Of a stretch of DNA of 64,000 bases, positions 23,886 to 35,657 are shown in pieces; the stretch's first letter is position 1; each line of letters begins with the position of its first letter. Position numbers and translations under genes: made by a program. Source of the stretch: Dasypus novemcinctus. Its lineage: Eukaryota; Chordata; Mammalia; Cingulata; Dasypodidae. Under the pieces are notes generated by a model, which ran no database searches, was not told where the DNA came from, and saw only the letters and a program-made list of their open reading frames with translations. The stretch lies in assembly GCF_030445035.2 (NCBI RefSeq), contig NC_080696.1, positions 27,665,661-27,729,660 on the forward strand, written 5' to 3'.

Positions 23886-24554
23886 GTTAAGAGAAGTCAA
23901 ATATTGAGGAGTCAGGAAGGTAAAGCTTTCTCTTTAAAGACTGTCTGTGGCTGGCTGCCATGGAGTATAGGTCCTTACCATTTTGATCATATGACAATTG
24001 TCATGAGAGTGTCTTCATCTTTCTACTTAGGGTTCTGTTGACCACCAGATTCTGGCTGCTCTCTTGGAGTTCTCTCTCTGCAACAGAATTTCATTATGCT
24101 TATATAAGATTCCCAAAATACAGATTAAAGCCCAACCAGAAATCAGATGAGCCAATTTTAACTGCAGTATCATATTGAAGATATTTATTCTACATGGGTC
24201 CACACATATGTGAATATGGACCAAGACAAAGGACATGACCAAACTGGGGCACACAATTTTATCACCCACACTGTGAGACAATAAATGCTTGCAGCTTAGT
24301 CCTACTAGTGTGCAATATTTGTCAGAAAAACCCAACAAACTAACATGAGATATATATTTTGATATTTATGAACCTTAAATTTTTACAAAAAAGTAGAGAT
24401 GAATTAAGCTAATAAGAAGCACTTGGATGCCATTTTTAGGAACTTGAACATGACCCTATGTGACTAGGAATTGCTTGCATTTACACATGGGGAATGATTT
24501 GCTTATGATAGCTATAACTTAGTTATATTCTTTTCATTTACACTCATTTAATTT
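23886..24554. other. Intergenic DNA, no gene seen
   Basis: No recognisable gene or named repeat. The 103-aa antisense ORF at 24,027-24,338 has no family motif. Confidence 0.5.
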
Positions 24555-24690
24555 AATTATTTTTTAAATAAGCAGTGCATTCACATGGTCCACTTTCTTT
24601 CCCTTTCTCTCAGTCATATACAAAATTCCCAGTGTCTTTCCAGAAGTGTTTATGCATGTTCAAACAACTAAATAATGTACATTGATTTCT
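24555..24690 (-). repeat. Possible ancient L1M/L1ME fragment
   Basis: 'gcattcacatggtccacttt' followed 60-80 bp later by 'tctttccagaagtgtttatg' resembles a phrase common in very old L1 tails ('attcacatggttcaaa ... ccttccagagat'). Highly diverged; family and orientation uncertain. Confidence 0.3.
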
Positions 24691-26230
24691 TTTCAAAATA
24701 GATATTTTAATAGCTGTTGATTGGCAGATGTAAGAGGACAAGTTTATAGGTAGGAAGACTAATTTGGAGATTAGTGAATGGTATGATTAGGAAAATAATT
24801 AAAATATGATCTAAGAAAATAAAAAGTAGTAAAAGAGAAAACAGAAGCAAGAACTTGGTGGAAATAGAGGTTGTTAAATGAATGAAGAATTCTAGATGAC
24901 TTGGTGAAAAATATATGATAATCCAAAACAAAGATGAATAGTAAATACTATGCATGCTTATCAGGGATCTGGGATTTTGACAAAAACATTAGAAACCCTA
25001 ATAATATTGGTTCTCATCCAAGATCTAGTTTCTTCATGGGACACTGAGAAAACAACTCCCCATATCTGTTGTCCTGTCCTCAACGTACATGAAGAGATAC
25101 CGTGCATCCAACACCCTTGGTAGAAGATAACCACATAACAGAGGGACTTGAAGGCAGGATCTGCCTGCCTCTTCAGTGTAGTTTTATCATCGGGGTTGTT
25201 ATGCCTTGGAGAGACAAAGAACAGGGAGACACATAAGAAATATTTTTTCAATAAATTAAAAAGTTAACTTCTGCTATGATTCCTTATTATAAAATAAATT
25301 TTGGAATTTATGGGAAGATTACAGAGCACAGGGAAAGATTTTTAGATTTTTCACTAAGTTTCATCTAAAATATTTCTAAATAGGCTGTTGTTTTCCTTCA
25401 AAGTTTCCAACGAACCCTAATTACTGCAGTAAAGGAAATTAATATTAATTGCTTGTTTTAAGGTATCTAGAGAATAAAGCAATAGATTTTCTCCAGGGTC
25501 CTGGTGCCACAGTGTGTGGAAGTAGATATAGGAAACTTAGCATGTTGCACAAAAAAGCTCTCCAGAGCCAGGAAGTGGGCTAGCTTTTGTTTGCAGATTT
25601 TGAGAAAATGGGTATGTTCTTTTAAATGTAAGGTATGTAGGCCAAGTCTTTGGTTCAAACAGTTATTCATGCGAAAAATCATTTTGGGGAAATTTCCATC
25701 CACTGCAGGCATTAAATATCTGGATATTTGGGTAGGATAAGCAGACTCTACTGAATTTTGTATAGAGGACCTGACTTTAACTCTTCAAACACAGTGTCCT
25801 GAACAAATGTTTCCCAGTAGATAGAGAAATAGAAAGGCACAGACCTGAAGATTTTCTACATTGTATGTCTCCCTGCTCGTGTGAATTTTTAAAAGCGTTT
25901 TAAAAGGAAGAAGACACAGGTATTTAAATAAAATTCACTTGAAAAAAGAAATGAGCCTTCCAGAGAAAATGAATAAACAGAACCAGCTCTAAATTATATG
26001 TTAGAGCATGGGGAAAAAATATGCACTCATTAGGGCAAAAAGAATAAAAAGTAAAGAAGCAAGAGGAAAATTTAAGTATCATATTTTCTAAATTGAAAGA
26101 TAATATATTTTAAAATACATACAATGACATCATTTGGAAAAAAGGTACTGCATTATAAAATATGCACATTATTTGTATGTTAAATTCAGATAGCAGAAAC
26201 CTTAAGTCTACCAGAATCAAGAAAATAAGG
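24691..26230. other. Intergenic DNA, no gene seen
   Basis: Unique-looking AT-rich DNA. Overlapping short ORFs near 25,467-25,740 on both strands are chance open frames without motifs. Confidence 0.5.
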
Positions 26231-26455
26231 GAGTCTTTCTCACCAAGGGGTTGTTATAAGCATTTCCAACTCAAGGGGTTAATTCACAATGTCTGGAGGC
26301 ATTTTTTAATTGTCACAGTGGAGTGACTGGCAGCTACAGAGACTTAGTGGGCACAGTCCAAGACTTTGATAAACATGGCACAATGCACGAAAAGCTTCCT
26401 ACAATAATGATTTTTTTCAGCTGAAAATATCCATAGTGCTGAGGTTAATAAACCT
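26231..26455 (+). mobile_element. MER20 (hAT-Charlie non-autonomous DNA transposon)
   Basis: Reads like MER20 along its whole length: 'tttctcaccaaggggttg', 'cacaatgtctggaggcattt', 'ttaattgtcaca', 'actggcagctac', 'cacaatgcacgaaaagcttc', 'ccatagtgctgaggttaata' and 'aacct'. Its length of about 225 bp equals the usual 219 bp. MER20 is a short transposase-less element that moved in early eutherians. The terminal repeats are eroded. Confidence 0.78.
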
Positions 26456-27322
26456 AGAAAAAGTGCAGTAAGAAGGAATTTTATAATAGTGAAGATTGTC
26501 TGGAAAAGACTGTCTTCTGATTTGCATTTAAATCCTTGAATGAGGACCATTGAGAGCCTCATCTTTGTATGAGAACTCAGGCTTTCAGTGTTGGAACATC
26601 TGGAGTCTGTCTCTTGGGTTACAGAACCAGGGATGACCTTACTAGAAGTGATAGTATAGTAAGAGATCTTTCATTCTAGGGTTCTAAGGGGATTCTTAAT
26701 ATGTGGAATTTACAGCATTAAAATAAGGAAAGTCCCCATATTTTGAGTTGTTAATACCAAGATTCTCAGTTGTTCTGGGCACTGGATAACCAGATTTAGA
26801 AAATAAAAATACAAGATGCCCAATTTAATTTGAATTCCAGATAAAGAAGGAAAACATTTTTAAATATGAGTATGTTTCAAGTAATACGTGGGAGAAACTC
26901 ATACCCAAATAAAATCATTATCTGTCTATATTTATCTGACAAACTTAGCTTGGCACCAAACTGAGAAATCTCACCATGTTTTCTGAATTAGGAACTCCTT
27001 TATCATGAATGTATTTCAAGTGTAGTAGCACCTTAAGATTCTCATCCATCTTCTTAACAAGTAATACAGGTTCATATGCATATTCTAGATCTCTTGAAAG
27101 GGGGAGAAGATTGAGGGGCCCAAAAAAACTATGCAATTATTTCAAAGTTTAATGCTTTTTTCATACTTAATCTTGAATATGGAACTTCTCTAAATTCTAT
27201 TCCCCTATGTTTCATTTTGACACAGCTCTTTAGTGCCTCCCTTTGACACTAAACACTTTAATTTGAGCAATTTTCATTAATTTATTTTCTGAAGCTTGTC
27301 TTGTAATTGTTGAAAATAATTA
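26456..27322. other. Intergenic DNA, no gene seen
   Basis: No coding sequence or named repeat recognised. Confidence 0.5.
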
Positions 27323-27735
27323 GGGAAGCAGACTTAGCCCAGTGGTTAGGGTGTCTGTCTACCACATGGGAGGTCCACGGTTCAAACCTGGGCCTCCTTG
27401 ACCCGTTTGGAGGTGGCCCATGCGCAGTGCTGATGCATGCAAGGAGTGCCTTGCCACGCAGGGGTGTCCCCTGTGTAGGGGAGCCCCATGTGCAAGTAGT
27501 GCATCCCGTAAGGAGAGCCTCCCAGGGCCAAAGAAAGTGCAGCCTGCCCAGGAATGGTGCCGCACACACGGAGAACTGACGCAGCAAGATGACGCAACTA
27601 AAAGAGACACAGATTCCTGTGCCGCTGACAACAGAAGCAGGCAAAAAAGAACATGCAACAAAAGAACACAGAGAACAGACAACTGGGGGGGGGGGGAGGG
27701 GAGAGAAATAAATAAAAATAAATCTTAAAAAAAAA
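27323..27735 (+). repeat. DAS-type tRNA-derived SINE, copy 1
   Basis: Begins 'gggaagcagacttagcccag', with a tRNA-like head including the B-box 'ggttcaaac' (27,379-27,387). A body of about 290 bp follows, then 'agagaacagacaactggggg' and an A-rich tail. Overall about 410 bp. It shares the whole body with copies at 34,911 and 38,958. I recognise it as the armadillo DAS SINE family. It opens ORFs on both strands only because it is GC-rich. Flanks 'gaaaataattag' and 'gaaaattag' could be a degenerate TSD. Confidence 0.88.
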
Positions 27736-28577
27736 GAAAATTAGCAAAAAGAAGCATTTGAAAATGTGCAATTTGGAAAATAAAAATGTTAATATCTCAC
27801 TCTATGTTGAGTCTTGCATAGACAGATGAGTACATTTCTGAGAGTAGGAGAATCCGAGCTGTAGTTGTAGGTTGATTATCTAATATCTTTTTCCTACTAA
27901 GAATGTCAAGGCTTCCTTGGGTTTCCATTTACTCACTTATAGAAGAAGGTAATTTGATTGATATTCTTTTTTCGAAAACATAAATCTGCACTGACAATAA
28001 TGTGTGATATAGTCAAAAAGAGGGAACAAAGAGAAAGGGCTAAAATGATGTTTAAAGTCTGGATTTAAATGATATAAAAGAGCTATCCTTTATATCGCAG
28101 TATATATATGTTAAAAAACACATCATTAAGTTGAAATTAGTTTTAATTACAGAAGATAATTTAGATGCTTCCACTTTTTACTAGTTTTTGTAGGAAGGAC
28201 ATAAATGATTTTATCCTTTTCTGTCCAGAACTCATGAAGTTCACTGAGATTAGAATGTCTTATATGTGGAGATGATTACATGTTACTATCCAAAGTGCTT
28301 GATTTAATAATTACTATACTTTGAAGTCTTTAAAATTATATTTATTTACATGAAGAGAAAAAAGTTTTGTGATTTTTGAAAGGTAATATTAACTAGTAAT
28401 TCTATTTCTGAAATTTTAAATATTCTTGTCTTGGACACTTAATACCTATCAGGATTATGGCAAAGGTCTATTTTTCTCACCTTACAGTCTACACAGGGAA
28501 AACCTATGTTTTCGTATTCTTTATACTCCATCTTTTATTTTGAGATTGATTTTCAGATTCCATCAACACGAAATATT
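27736..28577. other. Intergenic DNA upstream of OR5D-like pseudogene
   Basis: AT-rich; no promoter or non-coding exon could be assigned. Confidence 0.4.
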
Positions 28578-29460
28578 ATTCTAGCAGAGACAAATATAAT
28601 TACTGGGCTACATGTGACTTCTCGAGCTTCTCAAATTACCCAGGTCTTTCTCTTCTTGATATTTCTGGCTATCTACATTATTACTGTTATAGAAAATTGT
28701 GGAATGATTGCAATTATCAAAATTAAAACCCATTTGCATGGTCCCATGTTCTTTTTCCTTAGTTACCTCTCATTCTGGATTTCTGCTATTCTTCCACCAC
28801 TGCTCCCAAGATGCTGGTGAACCCACTTGTAGAAGACAGAGCCACTTCATTTTTAGGATGTGTAGTATAATTCTTTTTCTTTTGTGCATTTGTGGTGAGT
28901 GAATCCATTTTATTAGTTGTTATGTCCTACAATCAATTTGTATCTATTTCCAACCTTCTGCTCCACACAGTGCCATGTCTCAGAATATCTGTGCCATGAT
29001 GGTGGTTGAATCACATGCATGGCAAGTAACATGTTCTTTGAGAATCACATGCTCCTTTTCATATTGTTTTTGTTGTTTTGACATGAAACTTTTCTGTGAG
29101 TTCTCCTCACTACCCACTCTCTCCTGTTCTGATATCTATCTCAATCAGTTGCTGGCTTTCATCTTTGCCACCACACCATTCATCATTTTACCTCTTACGT
29201 GTTGATTATTGCTGGCGTCCTAAAGATTTGCTCATCCAGTGGAATCCACAAAGTCTTCCCCACCTGTGCCTCCCATATTACTGCCATCACATTCTTCTAC
29301 AGCACAGTCCACTTCCTCCATTGTGTGTGCAACTCCAAAATCTCCAGCTCAAAGTAGCCTCTATGTTTTGCATAGTGGTGATCCCTTTGTTTTGTCCTCT
29401 AATCAACAGTCTGAGAAATAAGGCTGGCAATGACACAGTCAGGAGAACAGTGAAGAGAAG
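28578..29460 (+). pseudogene. Olfactory receptor pseudogene, OR5D-like
   Basis: Remnant of a class II olfactory receptor. Recognisable pieces in order: '[20 protein letters not shown]' (TM1; the GN signature reads EN), '[13 protein letters not shown]', '[19 protein letters not shown]', 'MSYNQFVSIS' in place of [10 protein letters not shown], 'CEFSS', 'LSCSDIYLNQLLAFIFAT' and 'PLINSLRNK'. The residues around 'VVEDR', 'CEFSS' and 'SCSD' point to the OR5D group. Damage includes loss of the start ATG (ATT at 28,578), a 1-bp loss near 28,775, an in-frame TAA near 28,867 replacing Gln, a 1-bp loss near 28,972 and loss of sequence in the TM5-TM6 region. It is clearly older than the OR5L-like pseudogene. 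Confidence 0.85.
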
Positions 29461-29669
29461 TTATTTTTTATATTCATTGCATGCATTAACAATTTTTTTC
29501 TTCAGTTATTATATAACCTCTGTCTCTGATTTGGGAGTGCACTTTGTACCAAGAATTCATTCTTTTCTAAAACCTCTTTAAGAATAAAGTTGATTATATA
29601 AAAAAGAATTCATTCTTAAAAATCATTTTAGATTTCCACAAAGAGAAAACTCTTTACAAGGGAAAGAAC

Positions 29670-29815
29670 GTAAGTTTTAGACCAAAAAGTTTACTCATAT
29701 CTCTGCTTGTGGAAACCAGACCAAATTGTTTATTTTTGGCATCAGTCATTATGTACAAAACTGAGATATGACTTACTTTATATGGTGGCTGTATGGAGCA
29801 AAAGAAAATATATAC
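29670..29815 (+). repeat. Possible MIR fragment
   Basis: The spacing of 'ttgtttatttttggcatcag', 'tgtacaaaactgagatatga' and 'cttactttatatggtggctg' follows the MIR core order. Strongly diverged. Confidence 0.35.
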
Positions 29816-32800
29816 ACCATATATAGTATACTGTATATGTACAATAAATTCAGTTCTCTCATTCTTTGTTCACGGTACTTAGAAGATTGTAGGAGCTAAT
29901 ACACAACCAAAGTACTATTGAAAAATTAATAAAATTTGTGAGAATTAATTAAAGATATCTTTCTTATTTTTGAGTCCACAAAAATCCCATTGTATTATTG
30001 TGTCAAACATAAAACTAACAATTTTGTTTTATAAAGTATAATATAGTAAATATCATGATAGAGTTGGTGGAGAGAAAGTATTTAGATCCATGTGTGTATA
30101 TAGGAGGAATTGCTTTATTATTGAAATATTCTTTTTACTTGGCCTTCAGGAATGGGGAAGAATTTTAAGAGAAACAGAAGAATAAGAAATAAGTCTCAGG
30201 TAGGAACAAGAGTTTCAATAGTGCTCAGGAGGTAAGAATATTTAATTAAGTCAAAGACTGACAATATTTTTGAGCCGCTATTTTATGCCATATACATTTA
30301 AAGTATCCTGTTAGTTATTTGAAGGAATGCAAATTTAAATTAGAAATAATTACTATTCTTAAATTTCTCAGAAAGAGTTCCAGTTTGGAAGATTATAGGC
30401 TATTAAAAAAAAGTTTAGAAATATTAGATTGGTTGTCAGAATATTGAGAACAAAAATGGGGATTATATGATCATGTCCTGTATTATGCTTCCTTTCCATG
30501 ACCTAAAAATCATTACAAATATATATTAATCCACTATGATAGCTTGAACAAGGGTATAATGTCAATCCCCTTCACCATGACTCTCTTGGCAGTCTTCATA
30601 AGACAGTTGAATTGTGTTGTCATATGTATCAATAGCTAATTGACCTCTTTGGATTTTAATGTTTTAAATTTACTGTAATGTCTAAATATAGTAAATATTT
30701 ATTATGAGGGCTTCGTAGACCTAAGATTTAAATTTTATCATATCAAATTTATCTTTTCATATAATTTTTCTTGGTATTTTCATTGAAGCAATGCAAAATT
30801 GTTGCTCATTTTTCATTATACTGCCTCAAAATTAGTCATTTATGCAACATAGTTTTTCTTAATTTGAAATTTTTTTCAGTCACAAAGATATTTAACCTGC
30901 TTGGACCAATGATGAAAAAGTAGCAGCAGAATTAATCATGAATAATCTGTTTTGAAATGTAAGTAAATACTTAAATTTCTCCGTTAACTTTGCAAAGAAT
31001 GATTACATTTTTGTGACAGAAGGGAGACAATCCTCTTAATTAGTATTCTGAGGATATTGAGGTTCATCAGTTTAAATGCTCTGACTAATGTTTTAAAGTT
31101 AGTGGATGTCATAATAGATACAATAATTTCGGTCTTCAACACATCGGCAAAAACACACTTTCATTATTCTTCCATTCCCTAACTTTATTTTTCAAACTAC
31201 CTGTGGTAGTTCTCAAAGTTGCTATGATTTATTTGAGTATTTTTCATCATTAGTTTACTTTGAAAAAGAAAAACCTATAGCCTTCCAGATATACCATACT
31301 TATCTGATATATCCATTATAGGGATTCATGGGAAATATGTAGATCAACATTTTTGTCAATAGATTCATATTTAAATTCCACTTTCTATCCAGAACTACAC
31401 TCTTTATTAATCAGATTAGTATATTCCTTTACAAAAACAAAAATATGCTAAATTGACCTAGTGTATCCTGTAATAAGAAAGGTCTCTGAGATTTTCATCT
31501 ATATTGAATCATTTCAAATACCATTACTTAAAACTTAAATACATTACAAACACAAAATTTTCAGAAAAACTAAAAAATTGTCATTGAAAATGAATCTCTT
31601 CATTATATTGATTAACTGATTTTTTCTTCATTTCAATAGTCACGTTATCCATGGACAAATGTCTTATTGCTAGAATGCTGCAGGCTTCAGCATCCTTCAA
31701 TTTGATCATTTTGAAACAAAAATGAGAATAGAAGTGTGTTGCCTGTTTTTAATACCAATGTCACTCAACTTTTTTACATCATCCGCAAATATCAAAGTCT
31801 TCTTAATCCTTGACCATCAATAAAAATTTTAACAATTAATTGAACATGACTTTATGCCCTTTTTCCTTTTTTGTTGCATGCCAATGCATTAATCTCCTTA
31901 TCTTCAAAAGGAATTTTTATGGAGACATTTACAGGCATTCACTACCTTGGTTGCTGAGACTTTTAAAAAAGAGCTGCAGGGTGATTTATAAAATGGCAAT
32001 TTAAAAACTTGCAAACGTTTCATTTATTTGATTCTTATTTTAAAAATATAATCAGATTTCTGCCTTCAATTTAGGAGGCAGAAATCTATAAAGAGATTTC
32101 TTCCCAATCTTATGACACATAAACATTCATATTCTGCCCAATCACAAATTTTCTGAGTCCTATCAGATAGCTAGGACCCAGAACAACCAACCAACACAAA
32201 CAGCAAATAACAAGTTAGAACACTCTATTTCTAGGAGAGAGAGAAGAATCTAAACAGAGATCCTCTCTGAGATGCAGGTGCAAACGGAAGACCTAAAGCT
32301 TATGGTGGATTAGATATTATGACTCTTTGACAAATTAGAGAGTATCTTGGAACAAGAACTCCGAGTTTATTGATAGATTAAAAGTAATATATAAGACCTA
32401 AAAGTCATATATAAGAGACCAAAGAAAGGCAAAAAACCTAGCCATGAATTTGATCTTCCCTGATTGAAGATTAAAATTTAAAGAAGGCTACATGCACGAC
32501 AATATTCTAATTTATCCCTTTCTTGTGGCCCACAGATTTTTACTCATAGGAGTTATCACCACAAATATATTGGTTACAACTTTATTTTTATTTTTTTGTA
32601 AATTGTGAAAGGAAAAGGAGGAAAACAAGAATATGCCTTCAACATTGGAAACATTCTCTTCGCAGATAAATTTTAGTAGCACATTATGTGATCATTGAGA
32701 ATATGAAAGCTGCTTTACTTAAAACTACTTTTTGTTCATGTACACCTTAAAGAGAATTTTAGTACTCCCATGAATACACAGACACATGTTTGAACACTAT

Positions 32801-33069
32801 GACCTAGATTGACATTATAAAGAAAGAGCACACCTAGGATGGATACTTGAGGTGGTCTCAGTTAATGGCTGCCTACATTAGCGATTCACTGACTCTGGGT
32901 CATATTGGTGTGAAAACCAGAAAGCAGCAGGATTTTTTTACTTTGAGTTTGGCGAAGTTACACCTATCTGTACATTAGTCATCTCTGATAGGTGGGTAAA
33001 CAAATTGCTGAAACCTTGTTTGATTATTAAACTACTTAATCTTGTATAATATTTAAGACCTTTGGGTGG

Positions 33070-33165
33070 GTTTTTAAGAAGATTAAATGAGTGGATACTT
33101 GTATAATATTTTGACAAGATTCTGGCTCATAAGTGCTCAATTGTGTAAGCTAATAATATAATTTT
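33070..33165 (+). repeat. MIR 3' fragment
   Basis: 'agattaaatgagtggatact', 'tgtataatattttgacaaga', 'ttctggctcataagtgctca' matches the MIR 3' part ('gattaaatgagttaatacatg ... tggcacatagtaagtgctca'). Confidence 0.6.
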
Positions 33166-34186
33166 TTGACCAGGAGGTTCATTGTCTTTCTGGTATTTGA
33201 AAGAATTCTGCTGTGACCTTAGACCCTATGCCCTATGGCCTGAAGAAAGATAGGATATTTTGTAATACAATAAGAAGGGGAAAATTCATAAGAAATATTC
33301 AATGGCTTCAGAGCTGTAGCTCACATACACAATACTGGGTATAGAATTCCATAAGGCACCAAGAAATTTGGAAGTAGGCATGTGTAGCATTAAATAATTG
33401 TTTCACAAATTACTCCTAAAAACAAATCTTGATGATATACCATAGAGATTAATTGCTAGTCTCTGGTACCCTCTACAGAGTTAGTTTTATTTTTAATCTT
33501 TTTTAATTCCATAGGGATTAATAATGTTTGGGAGGTATAAGTTTGCCAGTTCCAAGGAGCTTAATTATGGTATAAAGTCTTCACTTTATTCTCACACATT
33601 CTGACATCTTCAGGACCAGGTAGGAAATATCTGTTCATTAGATTTATCAGCTAGAACTAGTACCTGGTTATTTGGAAATGGAAATGAATTTATTTCCCAA
33701 GCAAATATCATTTTAAAAAGCATATGTAATTCAGCTCTTCTAATTAGAGAACACTTATGCACTTATGATATGAAATAATTCTTTTGGCATTAAGAGATGG
33801 TTGATAGTAAATTGGGACAATTTCAACTGAAAGCCAAACAATGCATCATATCTATTAGTGTATGAAAAATGCTGACTAAATAAAATGGTGTATCATTTCC
33901 TTATTTCATTTTCTTCTATACTTTGCATTCCTCCTTTTTTCATGTAAATTTCCTTAATGGAATCTAGTAAAAATGACCATGGAAATGCTCCCTAAATGCC
34001 AGCTTAATTCTGAAGGTTGAATTAATATATTCATGAGCTGGTCATTGGGAATTTCGGCTGGAGAAAGGAAATATATTCTTTTAAACTTTCTATTGTGTTT
34101 AACATAACTGGTTTTCCACTAATGACCTAGAAAATTTGGAAGAAAAGATTCTGAGTATATTTTCTCCCTTTAGTTCTGGGTCAAAT

Positions 34187-34197
34187 AACTCATACAT
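34187..34197. repeat. Left TSD of antisense SINE
   Basis: 'aactcatacat' matches 'aactcatatat' at 34,569-34,579, with one difference. Confidence 0.55.
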
Positions 34198-34568
34198 ATA
34201 TGTATATATTATCTCCCCTTGTGACCTTTTGCATGCTGTCTGTTCTGTGTCAATTCTCTGTGTGTTCTTCTCTATCTGTATTCATTTATTTTATTTCCCC
34301 TTCCCCCTTCAGTTATTTCCCCTCCCCACTTTGGCTTACTTGCTATCTGTTCTCTGTGTCCATTTGTTGCATGCTATTCTGTGTTTTTGATTGTCTCCTT
34401 TTTTTGTTGCCGTCACCTTGTTGAATCAGCTCTCCATGGAGCTTGCGGGCTGGGCAGCACTCTGTGGCATGTGGGCAAGGCTGGCTTCACAAGGAGGCCC
34501 CGGAATACGAACCCAGGGTCTCCCATATGGTAATTGGGAGCCCAACTGATTGAGCCACTGCTGCTTCC
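34198..34568 (-). repeat. tRNA-derived SINE, older DAS-related type (antisense)
   Basis: On the minus strand it begins 'ggaagcagcagtggctcaat', has a B-box-like 'gggttcgtattcc', then 'aggcctccttgtgaagc'-like body sequence and a tail with 'acacagagaacagatagcaa'. It shares the head and the 'acacagagaacaga' tail motif with DAS SINEs but has a different middle, so it is probably an older subfamily. An 11-bp TSD bounds it. Confidence 0.72.
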
Positions 34569-34579
34569 AACTCATATAT
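34569..34579. repeat. Right TSD of antisense SINE
   Basis: 'aactcatatat', the partner of 34,187-34,197. Confidence 0.55.
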
Positions 34580-34910
34580 TTTTTATTAAGTAGAGAAGAA
34601 AACTTAACTTCAGGACCACTTTTTGTTCCTATTTCTTTAAATTTAGTCCAAATTATGGGGAAAAAGTTCAGGTTCTGTGATTTCTTGTCCATCCTCTCTG
34701 CACTCAGATTTCTTTGCACACATGTATGAAGTCAGGTATGTACTCCTCCTGAAATCTAGGACATCATGTTCCCCAACAGGATTGCGCAGGACCTCATCTG
34801 GGTAAATTTATATTACTGATAGAATGAACTGAAAATTGAATATTATATAGTATCACGATAATCCACTTTTGGACAGATTTTATTAATTCCTATAAGAAAC
34901 AGATGCTGGT

Positions 34911-35310
34911 AAGTGGGCTTGGCTCAATGGATAGGGCCTACCACATGGGAGGTCCACGGTTCAAACCCCAGGCCTCCTTGACCCATGTGGAGCTGGCCCA
35001 TGCACAGTGCTGATGCACACAAGGAGTGCCGTGCCACGCAGGGGTGTTCCCTTCATAGGGGAGCCCCACGCACAAGGAGTGTGCCCTGTAAGGAGAGCCA
35101 CCCAGTGCGAAAGAAAGTGCAGCCTGCCCAAGAATGGCACCTAACACACGGAGAGCTGACACAACAAGATGATGCAACAAAAAGAAACATGGATTCCCGG
35201 TGCCACTGATAAGGATAGAAGCGGTCACAGAAGGGCATGCAGCGAATGGACACAGAGAGCAGACAACTGGGGGGTGGGGGGGTGAAGGGGAGAGAAATTT
35301 AAAAAAAAAA
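34911..35310 (+). repeat. DAS-type SINE, copy 2
   Basis: Same body as copy 1: B-box 'ggttcaaac' at 34,959-34,967, 'cacaaggagtgccgtgccac', 'agaaagtgcagcctgcccaa', 'cagagagcagacaactgggg' and an A-tail at 35,301-35,310. The A-box region lacks about 9 bases ('atagggcctaccacat' where copy 1 has the longer 'gggtgtctgtctaccacat'). Possible degenerate TSD: 'gaaacagatgctg' and 'gaaataggtgtta'. The tail ends about 350 bp upstream of the OR start codon. Confidence 0.86.
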
Positions 35311-35657
35311 GAAATAGGTGTTAATTTCCATAGGCAATAAGCATTTCATTGATTCTATTTCAAAGTTAATTAATCACCTAAAATATTGGAATATTTGGAT
35401 TCCATTGTTGGAATAAACGTAGAGATCTATGTAAAGCTTCTTTTGATGTTAAAATTAGTTTTATTCAGTGGGCTCCACTGACAATTTTAACATTCGGAAT
35501 AATTTGAAAACAGTATTTTTCTTGTAACTCATAAACGGTGTTTGATATTAAGATTCCTTTTCACTAAAGTTAATGTAACATAATTTCCTCTATTAGTCTT
35601 TTCCCAGGGGATAGACAAAAATTTTGCTGTTTTTATGTACATGAAACAGAGTGACAT

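Larger units (their letters stand above)
29461..34186. other. Intergenic DNA, repeat-poor, no gene seen
   Basis: Nearly 5 kb with no ORF of 60 codons or more and little recognisable repeat content. It is AT-rich, apparently ancient single-copy sequence. The only repeats suspected are two MIR-like pieces listed separately. Confidence 0.55.

Noticed and set aside
27282-27728. Several overlapping open frames on both strands (up to 120 codons)
   Set aside because: They lie within the GC-rich DAS SINE, recur in the other SINE copies with changed frames and have no protein-like features.
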